Part shown: positions 1 through 6,017 of the stretch, piece after piece
How the letters are laid out: each line of letters opens with the position of its first letter
How positions within the stretch are numbered: position 1 is the first letter of the stretch
From: JBGCED01 sp045106055
GTDB taxonomy: Bacteria; Pseudomonadota; Alphaproteobacteria; CBDDJK01
Length of the DNA stretch: 10,358 nt
Assembly (NCBI GenBank): GCA_045106055.1
Contig: JBGCED010000045.1
Coordinates: forward strand, 1-10,358
Reading direction: 5' to 3'
The notes under the pieces: model-generated
Seen by the model: only the letters and a program-made list of their open reading frames with translations
Told to the model about the DNA's origin: nothing
Database searches by the model: none
Translations under genes and position numbers: made by a program

Positions 1-514
1 GGCCAAGCAGCGCATGAGCCGCTTGCGGGATTAAGCCTTGATAGCGAATTTTGTAATTTTTTACCAAATTTTGATCCAGCAAGATGTCGCAATGATGATT
101 CCGATTTGCAAGATCATCAATGACCATCATATGTTGGGTAAAAGGCTTGATGGCGCGCTGCCATTGATGGTCAATGCCATAATGATCAACCACCACCCAA
201 TCACTTTCCATCAAACGAATATGATTGATACAGCAAGCAGCATCTTCGGCTTGGCTTGCGCCCAGCCATAAGCCATAATCATCTGTGCCGTCATGGTAAT
301 CATTGGTATTTTTAGGGGGCGGTAGCGCAATTACACCATGCCCTTTTTCAGCAATTAAACCCATCAAATGCCCCTTATGCTGGCGGCATAAAAATAAAGT
401 TTCATGCTTATTACGCTTGAAGATATCTGCAAGGCTAAGGCAGCGCATGACATGTCCTGAACCAATATCATTTGAAGCATCGGCTCTAAATATGATTTTA
501 AGCAGCTTCTTCAT
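1..514 (-). CDS. pseG: PseG, UDP-2,4-diacetamido-2,4,6-trideoxy-beta-L-altropyranose hydrolase (partial, C-terminus beyond left edge)
   Basis: The protein removes UDP from the nucleotide sugar made by PseB, PseC and PseH, giving the free sugar that PseI condenses with phosphoenolpyruvate to pseudaminic acid. It is a cytoplasmic enzyme with a GT-B (MurG-like) fold. I translated the reverse strand by hand from the ATG at 514-512 and it stays open for 171 codons to the window edge, so roughly the N-terminal half is present. The key motif is FRADASNDIGSGHVMRC near residues 9-25; His21 in GSGHVMR matches the proposed catalytic histidine of the Campylobacter enzyme. Further family-like stretches are WVVVDHYGID (106-115) and VIDDLANRNHHCDILLDQNL (131-150). 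No strong ribosome binding site is visible, but the start fits the family N-terminus. The neighbours to the left (other pse genes) are not in the window. Function is inferred from motif recognition and I am fairly sure of it. Confidence 0.9.
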   Translation of the reverse strand, partial: MKKLLKIIFRADASNDIGSGHVMRCLSLADIFKRNKHETLFLCRQHKGHLMGLIAEKGHGVIALPPPKNTNDYHDGTDDYGLWLGASQAEDAACCINHIRLMESDWVVVDHYGIDHQWQRAIKPFTQHMMVIDDLANRNHHCDILLDQNLVKNYKIRYQGLIPQAAHALLG

Positions 515-531
515 AATGTCTTGATCCAGAT

Positions 532-624
532 TTATGCTTTCTCCAGCAAAAACCATGTCAGATCATCTTGCGGAAAATTAGGGTCTTTGCGATAGACAAA
601 TCCATAATCACCATGATTGCCCAT
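532..624 (-). CDS. Short hypothetical frame upstream of pseG (30 aa, possibly a gene remnant)
   Basis: A 30-residue reading frame runs from ATG 624-622 to TAA 534-532 and ends 17 bases before the pseG start. Its sequence starts MGNHGDYGFVYRKDPN and ends DDLTWFLLEKA, which looks like protein rather than random translation (balanced charge, aromatic residues, few rare residues). I do not recognise a family. Reading upstream in the same frame gives about a dozen further sense codons before two TAA stops, and no good ribosome binding site precedes the ATG. It could be a small leader gene cotranscribed with pseG, the surviving C-terminus of a decayed larger gene, or the second half of a frameshifted small gene: another short frame (627-701, reverse strand) ends just before this ATG. 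It is also possible that it is not translated. Confidence 0.3.
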   Translation of the reverse strand: MGNHGDYGFVYRKDPNFPQDDLTWFLLEKA

Positions 625-755
625 TTTTATCTTGTTGCTGTTTCTTGAACAAGGCTTAGATATAGATGCTTACCCTTATATCCGCAACCATATATTGACA
701 TGGCGGGATGAATGTTTTACCAGTTGTTTCTAACAGGTTAATATTAAATATTCAT

Positions 756-760
756 AAGGA
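756..760 (+). promoter_or_regulatory. Ribosome binding site supporting a GTG start
   Basis: AAGGA lies 8 bases before the GTG at 769. It decides the start of the enoyl-CoA hydratase gene, since no in-frame ATG gives a full crotonase N-terminus. Confidence 0.7.
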
Positions 761-768
761 TAAAAGCT

Positions 769-1557
769 GTGGCATATGATGTGAAATATGAAAATATTTT
801 GGTTTCAACCGAGCAATCTGTGGGGGTGATTACACTTAATCGCCCAAAGGCGTTAAACGCGCTTTGCGCTGCATTGATGGATGAGCTGACGGAAGCCTTG
901 AAAGCCTTTGAACAGGATGCTGCAATCGGGGCGATTATAATCATCGGTTCTGAAAAAGCATTTGCTGCGGGCGCAGACATTAAGGAAATGGCAGCAAAGG
1001 ATTTTCAACAAGTTTACAGCGAAGATTTTATCACAACCAGCTGGGAACATCTTACAAAATGCCGCAAGCCCGTGATTGCTGCGGTTTCTGGCTATGCACT
1101 TGGCGGCGGGTGCGAACTTGCGATGATGTGCGATTTTATCATTGCAAGCGAGGATGCTAAATTTGGGCAGCCTGAAATCACCATCGGCACAATTCCAGGC
1201 GCAGGCGGAACGCAGCGGCTTACCCGCCTGATTGGAAAATCAAAAGCCATGGATATGGTGCTAACAGGGCGCATGATGGACGCAAAAGAAGCAGAACAAG
1301 CTGGCATGGTCGCAAGGATTGTTCCTGCGGATCAATTAAAAGAGGCTACGCTTAAAATTGCGGGCAAAATCGCATCCCTGTCGCAGCCTGTGGTGATGAT
1401 GGCGAAGGAATCGGTCAATAAAGCGTATGAACATAGTTTAAAAGAAGGGCTGATGTTTGAACGCAGAATGTTCCATGCAACCTTTGCACTTGAAGATCAA
1501 AAAGAAGGCATGGCGGCCTTTGTTGAAAAGCGCAAGCCAGAATGGAAAAATCATTAA
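769..1557 (+). CDS. Enoyl-CoA hydratase (short-chain, crotonase family)
   Basis: The enzyme adds water to trans-2-enoyl-CoA thioesters to give 3-hydroxyacyl-CoA in fatty-acid or branched-chain amino-acid breakdown, in the cytoplasm. The 262-residue length is typical. Visible signatures are NRPKALNAL (24-32), the oxyanion-hole segment KAFAAGADIKEMA (63-75), YALGGGCELAMMCD (109-122) and FGQPEITIGTIPGAGGTQRL (132-151). The two catalytic glutamates of the rat mitochondrial enzyme correspond to Glu116 and Glu136, and both are present with the usual spacing of 20. This favours a true hydratase over an isomerase or a 3-hydroxyisobutyryl-CoA hydrolase. The start is GTG, set by an AAGGA site 8 bases upstream. 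It is the first gene of a rightward run, 25 bases before proA. The downstream mmsA suggests a role in valine breakdown (methacrylyl-CoA hydration), but that is inference; a general beta-oxidation role is equally possible. Confidence 0.93.
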   Translation: MAYDVKYENILVSTEQSVGVITLNRPKALNALCAALMDELTEALKAFEQDAAIGAIIIIGSEKAFAAGADIKEMAAKDFQQVYSEDFITTSWEHLTKCRKPVIAAVSGYALGGGCELAMMCDFIIASEDAKFGQPEITIGTIPGAGGTQRLTRLIGKSKAMDMVLTGRMMDAKEAEQAGMVARIVPADQLKEATLKIAGKIASLSQPVVMMAKESVNKAYEHSLKEGLMFERRMFHATFALEDQKEGMAAFVEKRKPEWKNH

Positions 1558-1582
1558 TTTCAAAAAAACACAGAAATACAAG

Positions 1583-2851
1583 ATGATGAGCAGCAATTCA
1601 CAAAATTTGATTGAAAGCATCGCCAAGGATTCCAGAATCGCGATGCGCCACCTTGCAAAGGCTGGCGGTAAGGCACGCGCCAAAGCCTTAACCCATATTG
1701 CGGATTTATTGGAAAATAACAGCGCTGCAATCTTGGAAGCCAACGCGCAAGATATGGCAGCGGGGATTGAAAAACGCTTAAGCAAATCCGCGCTTGATCG
1801 CTTGGCGCTTGACCCAGCGCGCGTGACCGCAATGGCAGCTGGCGTGCGGATGATCGCGAAAATGGATGATCCTGTGGGCAAAATCTTATCAAAATGGCAA
1901 CGCCCGAATGGACTGGATATAGAGCGGGTTGCAACCCCGCTTGGCGTGATCGGCGTGATTTTTGAAAGCAGACCAAATGTAACCGTTGATGCTGCTGCGC
2001 TTTGCTTGAAATCAGGCAATGCCGTCATTTTACGCGGCGGTTCAGATTCGATTAACAGTGCGATTGCAATTGGTGATCTTATCCAAGAAGGGCTGAAACA
2101 AGCGGGGCTTGACCCAAATTCTGTGCAGATCATTAAGGATACGGATCGCGCGCTGGTGGGTGCGATGCTTGAAGCTTATGGTTTGATTGATGTGATTGTG
2201 CCGCGCGGCGGGAAAAGCCTTACCCAGCGGGTAATTACCCAAGCAAAAGTGCCTGTGTTGGCGCATCTTGACGGGATTGTGCATCTTTATGTGCATGAAA
2301 AAGCGGATATTGATAAAGCATTGGACATTGTTGTAAATGCAAAAATGCGCCGTACTGGCATTTGCGGGGCAGCCGAATGCTTGCTGGTTGATCGCGCGAT
2401 TGCCAATAAATTTTTACCCTTAATTGCCGATCAATTAACAAAGCTTGGCTGTGAACTTCGCGGCGATAAAGCAAGCTTGGCGATTGTGCCAAGCTTAAAT
2501 GCCGCAACCGACGCGGATTATGGCAATGAATTTCTGGATGCGATCTTGGCAATCAAAATTGTGGATGGCGTCGATGCCGCAATCACATTTATTGATCAGC
2601 ATGGTTCGGATCACACGGATGCGATTATAACCGAAGATCAAGCCGCAGCCGATTATTTCTTTGAAAATATTGATTCGGCGATTGTGGTGCATAATGCATC
2701 AACTCAATTTGCAGATGGCGGTGAATTTGGCATGGGCGCAGAGATTGGCATTGCAACGGGCAGACTTCATGCAAGGGGCCCAATTGGCATCAATCAATTA
2801 TGCTGCTTTCAATATCGCGTGCGCGGTGATGGTCAATGCAGGCCATCATAA
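1583..2851 (+). CDS. proA: Gamma-glutamyl phosphate reductase (glutamate-5-semialdehyde dehydrogenase)
   Basis: ProA reduces gamma-glutamyl phosphate with NADPH to glutamate-5-semialdehyde, the second step of proline synthesis. With the start at ATG 1583 it has 422 residues, the usual size. The frame is open back to 1457, but those codons lie inside the hydratase gene and add 42 residues foreign to ProA; ATG 1586 is an equally good start one codon later. Neither has a strong ribosome binding site. Family landmarks are ATPLGVIGVIFESRPNVTVD (117-136), LKSGNAVILRGGS (142-154), VPRGGKSL (206-213), KMRRTGICGAAE (254-265) with catalytic Cys261, and EFGMGAEIGIATGRLHARGP (381-400). The C-terminal YRVRGDGQ is also normal, so the gene is complete. 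Three bases separate its stop from nadD. proB, the preceding enzyme's gene, is not adjacent. Confidence 0.96.
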   Translation: MMSSNSQNLIESIAKDSRIAMRHLAKAGGKARAKALTHIADLLENNSAAILEANAQDMAAGIEKRLSKSALDRLALDPARVTAMAAGVRMIAKMDDPVGKILSKWQRPNGLDIERVATPLGVIGVIFESRPNVTVDAAALCLKSGNAVILRGGSDSINSAIAIGDLIQEGLKQAGLDPNSVQIIKDTDRALVGAMLEAYGLIDVIVPRGGKSLTQRVITQAKVPVLAHLDGIVHLYVHEKADIDKALDIVVNAKMRRTGICGAAECLLVDRAIANKFLPLIADQLTKLGCELRGDKASLAIVPSLNAATDADYGNEFLDAILAIKIVDGVDAAITFIDQHGSDHTDAIITEDQAAADYFFENIDSAIVVHNASTQFADGGEFGMGAEIGIATGRLHARGPIGINQLCCFQYRVRGDGQCRPS

Positions 2852-2854
2852 CGG

Positions 2855-3499
2855 ATGTTGCAGGATAAAAAAGCGCACTGCTATCCCTATAAAAACCTGT
2901 TAAAGCCAAAAATTGGATTATTGGGCGGATCATTCAACCCCGCGCATCTTGGGCATATTGCGGTGTCAAAAGCCGCAATCCAAATATTGGGACTGGATGA
3001 GGTTTGGTGGCTAGTGTCCCCGCAAAATCCCTTAAAGCCGCGCCGCGACATGGCGGATTTTGAAACGCGCATGGCGGATGCAAGGCGCATTACCAAGCCT
3101 TATCCTTTTATTAAAGTCAGTGATTTTGAATTGCGGATTGGGCATTGTCATACACAAAAAACGCTATGCTCGTTAAAGCAGCATTCTCCAAAAACAGTAA
3201 AATTCATCTTTTTAATTGGCAGCGATAATTTGTGCCAGCTCTCAAAATGGCATCGCTTTGAAGATATTTTATCCTTAATGCCGATTGCGATCATGCCGCG
3301 TGATCCGGATGATTATCGGGCGCGGCTGGGGAAAATTCAAAATCAGCTTGCAAAAAAATCATTTTATGGCAAAATTTTAAAACAGCTTATTAATCAAAAA
3401 CCGCCCGCGCTGGGATTTATGCAAATTCGAAAAAATAAATTACGGGCAAGCTTTATACGAAAAAACCTGTATAATGCTAAAAATTCATTAAAGATATAA
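2855..3499 (+). CDS. nadD: Nicotinate-nucleotide adenylyltransferase
   Basis: NadD transfers AMP from ATP to nicotinate mononucleotide, giving deamido-NAD in NAD synthesis. The 214-residue protein carries the nucleotidyltransferase motif GGSFNPAHLGH (24-34) with the HxGH signature at 31-34, then EVWWLVSPQNPLKP, and IGSDNLCQLSKWHRFEDI, the usual NadD nicotinate-binding region. The C-terminal motif normally close to ISATxIR reads LRASFIR here: the Thr is replaced by Ser and the first Ser by Arg, while the final Ile-Arg is kept. About 18 residues precede the first beta strand, slightly long, but ATG 2855 sits three bases after the proA stop and no better start is seen. proA-nadD is a common alphaproteobacterial pair. 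The usual next genes, rsfS and rlmH, are absent; mmsA follows after 10 bases. Confidence 0.93.
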   Translation: MLQDKKAHCYPYKNLLKPKIGLLGGSFNPAHLGHIAVSKAAIQILGLDEVWWLVSPQNPLKPRRDMADFETRMADARRITKPYPFIKVSDFELRIGHCHTQKTLCSLKQHSPKTVKFIFLIGSDNLCQLSKWHRFEDILSLMPIAIMPRDPDDYRARLGKIQNQLAKKSFYGKILKQLINQKPPALGFMQIRKNKLRASFIRKNLYNAKNSLKI

Positions 3500-3503
3500 G
3501 GAG
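3498..3503 (+). promoter_or_regulatory. Strong ribosome binding site for mmsA overlapping the nadD stop
   Basis: AAGGAG overlaps the nadD TAA (3497-3499) and lies 6 bases before ATG 3510. It favours that ATG over the in-frame TTG at 3507 and suggests that nadD and mmsA translation are linked. Confidence 0.75.
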
Positions 3504-3509
3504 CTTTTG

Positions 3510-5012
3510 ATGTCACTCATTTCACATTGGATTAATAATTCAGCCATAGAATCATCATCTGGAAACCAGCAAGCTGTGTTTAATCCAGCAACGGGAAAGG
3601 CTGAAAATCAGGTTGCACTGGCATCGCAGGCAGAGGTTAATGCGGCGGTTGCCGCCGCCAAAGCAGCTTTTCCAGCATGGTCGCAATTTCCTGTTTTAAA
3701 ACGCGCGCGCATTTTGGATCGGTTTAAAATGCTGATCTGGGATCATGCAGATCGCTTGGCGGAAATTATTTCAAACGAGCATGGCAAAACCCATGAAGAT
3801 GCGCTGGGCGAGGTTACGCGCGGGCTTGAAGTCGTGGAATTTGCGGTTGGGATGCCGCATTTGCTAAAATCAGATTTTTCCGATCAAGTCGGAACGGGCG
3901 TTGATAGCTATAATATACGCCAAGCCTTGGGCGTGGTTGCGGGCATTACCCCGTTTAATTTTCCCGTCATGGTGCCAATGTGGATGTTCCCGATGGCACT
4001 GGCAACGGGGAATTGCTTTGTGTTAAAACCATCAGAACGCGATCCATCCGCATCGCTTTATCTTGCTGATTTATTAAAGCAAGCGGGGCTGCCAGATGGG
4101 GTATTTAATGTGGTGCAGGGCGATAAATTGGCGGTGGATACGCTGCTGCACCACCCAGACATTAAGGCAATAAGCTTTGTGGGATCAACCCCAATTGCCA
4201 AATATATCTATGAAACAGGCACACAAAATGGCAAGCGGGTGCAAGCTTTGGGCGGGGCAAAAAATCACATGATCATTATGCCTGATGCCGATATGGATAT
4301 GGCGGTAAATGCGCTGATGGGCGCTGCTTATGGTTCTGCAGGAGAGCGCTGTATGGCAATATCGGTTGCTGTTCCTGTTGGGAAGAAAACCGCTGATGAA
4401 TTGGTAAAGCGCTTAACCCCCAAAATTGAAGCCTTAAAAATTGGTCCTGCGAAAGAGGCTGATTCGCAAATGGGCCCCTTGATCACCAAAGCGCATTTGG
4501 ATAAGGTCGCAGCCTATATTGATCAAGGCGAACAGCAAGGCGCAAAATTGGTGGTGGATGGACGAAATTTCAAGCAAAGCATGCAAGGCTATGAGGATGG
4601 ATTTTATATTGGCGGCACGCTGCTTGATCATGTGACCGAGGATATGAGCGTCTGGAAAGAAGAGATTTTTGGCCCCGTATTAAGCGTGGTGCGCAAGCCT
4701 GATTATAAGGCTGCGGTTGATTTAATCCATCAGCATCATTATGCAAATGGCACGGCTGTTTTCACCCGTGACGGCGATATAGCGCGTAATTTTATCCGCG
4801 ATATAGAGGTTGGTATGGTGGGCGTTAATGTGCCAATTCCTGTGCCGATGGCGTTTCACAGCTTTGGCGGCTGGAAATCATCCATTTTTGGTGATCATGC
4901 CATGCATGGCATGGAGGGGATTCGCTTTTTCACCAAGCTTAAAACCGCAACGGTGCGCTGGCCGTCTGGTTTACGCGAAGATCCGCAATTTACCATGCCC
5001 ACCCTAGGGTAA
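3510..5012 (+). CDS. mmsA: Methylmalonate-semialdehyde dehydrogenase (CoA-acylating)
   Basis: MmsA oxidises (methyl)malonate semialdehyde with NAD and coenzyme A, releasing CO2 and forming propanoyl-CoA or acetyl-CoA. It works in valine, beta-alanine or myo-inositol breakdown. The start at ATG 3510 gives 500 residues, the normal size, with AAGGAG 6 bases upstream. Aldehyde dehydrogenase landmarks are GVVAGITPFNFPVMVPMWMF (141-160), LKPSERDPSA (172-181), the catalytic cysteine Cys281 in SAGERCMA, and EEIFGPVL (384-391). Two features point to the CoA-dependent subfamily. LGGAKNHMIIMPDAD (247-261) lacks the general-base Glu of ordinary aldehyde dehydrogenases (ELGGK), and the C-terminal segment IPVPMAFHSFGGWK (443-456) matches the MMSDH pattern. 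It is last in the run starting at 769. The usual partner mmsB (3-hydroxyisobutyrate dehydrogenase) is not in the window. Confidence 0.94.
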   Translation: MSLISHWINNSAIESSSGNQQAVFNPATGKAENQVALASQAEVNAAVAAAKAAFPAWSQFPVLKRARILDRFKMLIWDHADRLAEIISNEHGKTHEDALGEVTRGLEVVEFAVGMPHLLKSDFSDQVGTGVDSYNIRQALGVVAGITPFNFPVMVPMWMFPMALATGNCFVLKPSERDPSASLYLADLLKQAGLPDGVFNVVQGDKLAVDTLLHHPDIKAISFVGSTPIAKYIYETGTQNGKRVQALGGAKNHMIIMPDADMDMAVNALMGAAYGSAGERCMAISVAVPVGKKTADELVKRLTPKIEALKIGPAKEADSQMGPLITKAHLDKVAAYIDQGEQQGAKLVVDGRNFKQSMQGYEDGFYIGGTLLDHVTEDMSVWKEEIFGPVLSVVRKPDYKAAVDLIHQHHYANGTAVFTRDGDIARNFIRDIEVGMVGVNVPIPVPMAFHSFGGWKSSIFGDHAMHGMEGIRFFTKLKTATVRWPSGLREDPQFTMPTLG

Positions 5013-5093
5013 AATTTTAACCATAGAGGCTTTTAATGTTCAGCAAATCTTGATATTGCTTTAATCACTATATTTAAAAGAAAGATTAACATC

Positions 5094-6017
5094 ATGCATC
5101 CTGAATTAAGCCATCTATCGATTGATCATGTGAAAAATGTTGCATATCAGGGCGTTCCAGGGGCTTATTCACATCTTACTTGCAGCACTTTATTCCCTGA
5201 TGCGGCTGCGATTTCATGCCAAAATTTTGATGAAGCTTTTAAGATGGTGGCATCCAGAAACGCCGATTTTGCGGCAATTCCGATTGAAAATTCGCTTGGG
5301 GGGCGGGTAAGCGATGTTCATCATTTGCTACCAGAATCAGGGCTTTATATTGTGGGGGAATATTTTTTGCCGATCAATCATTGCCTGTGGGGGATTAAAG
5401 GATCGCGGTTTGAGGATATCAAAGAAGTTAGAAGCCATGAACAGGCATTATCCCAATGCAGGGTGAATTTAAACGGGCTTGGGGTGAATGCTGTGCCAAC
5501 ATCGGATACGGCAGGGGCAGCGCGCGATCTTGCATCCAGTAAGCTTAGCCATGTTGGGGTGTTATCATCCGCCATTGCGGGCGAAATTTACGGACTTGAA
5601 TTATTGCGCGCAAGAATGGAAGATCGCTTGGATAATGTGACGCGCTTTATTATCCTATCGCATCGCCCGCAAGAGCCTGTTTATGATGTAAGCCATGAAT
5701 TTTTAACCAGCCTTTATCTGGATACAAGATCAGTGCCAGCCGCGCTTTATAAATGTCTTGGCAGCTTTGCAACCCGCCAAATTAATATTATTCGGCTTGA
5801 AAGCTATGTCTCGCTTAGCGATCAAAGCCGCTCTAGCTTTTATATTGAAATTGAAGGGCATCCTGCGCAATCAATGATTGCGCAAGCTTTGGAAGAATTA
5901 CAATATTTCTCAAATCGGGTAAAGCCGCTTGGAACTTATCCAACAAGCCCTTATCGTCATCATTTATCGGGCGGGCATTTTCAAAATACTGCCACTCAAG
6001 ATGGAAAAACGGGATGA
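5094..6017 (+). CDS. pheA: Prephenate dehydratase with ACT domain
   Basis: The enzyme converts prephenate to phenylpyruvate, releasing water and CO2, in phenylalanine synthesis. The 307-residue protein is a stand-alone dehydratase, without the chorismate mutase domain fused in enteric PheA, as is usual in Alphaproteobacteria. The catalytic part (about 14-192) shows VAYQGVPGAYSH (16-27), AAIPIENSLGGRV (60-72), TSDTAGAA (136-143) and NVTRFIIL (181-188); Thr183-Arg184-Phe185 is the TRF active-site motif. The C-terminal ACT domain (about 203-285) has VPAALYKCLGSFATRQINI (214-232) followed by RLESYVSL, where the ESRP motif of other bacteria reads ESYV, a variant I associate with the alpha type. 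Feedback control by phenylalanine is expected from the family. The start is ATG 5094, with only a weak AGAAAG 9 bases upstream. Its TGA overlaps the fliI ATG (ATGA). The 81 bases before it show no convincing promoter or terminator. Confidence 0.94.
   Translation: MHPELSHLSIDHVKNVAYQGVPGAYSHLTCSTLFPDAAAISCQNFDEAFKMVASRNADFAAIPIENSLGGRVSDVHHLLPESGLYIVGEYFLPINHCLWGIKGSRFEDIKEVRSHEQALSQCRVNLNGLGVNAVPTSDTAGAARDLASSKLSHVGVLSSAIAGEIYGLELLRARMEDRLDNVTRFIILSHRPQEPVYDVSHEFLTSLYLDTRSVPAALYKCLGSFATRQINIIRLESYVSLSDQSRSSFYIEIEGHPAQSMIAQALEELQYFSNRVKPLGTYPTSPYRHHLSGGHFQNTATQDGKTG

Noticed and set aside
38..524. Rightward open frames in the first 530 bases
   Set aside because: They are antisense to pseG, whose reverse-strand translation carries clear family motifs over the whole stretch.
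695..700. TTGACA as a -35 box for the hydratase operon
   Set aside because: The hexamer is perfect, but no acceptable -10 lies 16-18 bases downstream; the AT-rich words near 739-750 are too far away.
1457..1582. Extended N-terminus for ProA starting inside the hydratase gene
   Set aside because: The extra 42 residues are the hydratase coding sequence read in another frame and do not resemble ProA; ATG 1583 gives the normal family length.
1438..2133. A long reverse-strand open frame (231 codons) opposite the hydratase end and proA
   Set aside because: It lies entirely opposite two well-supported genes, its translation is rich in Ser, Ala and Ile without any family motif, and it has no ribosome binding site.
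5001..5010. ACCCTAGGGT, a perfect 10-base palindrome at the end of mmsA
   Set aside because: It falls in the last codons and stop of mmsA, has no loop and no T-run, and a single 10-base palindrome is not enough to call a terminator or operator.
5050..5074. TTGATA / TATATT promoter before pheA
   Set aside because: The two hexamers are only 13 bases apart, too close for a sigma70 promoter.
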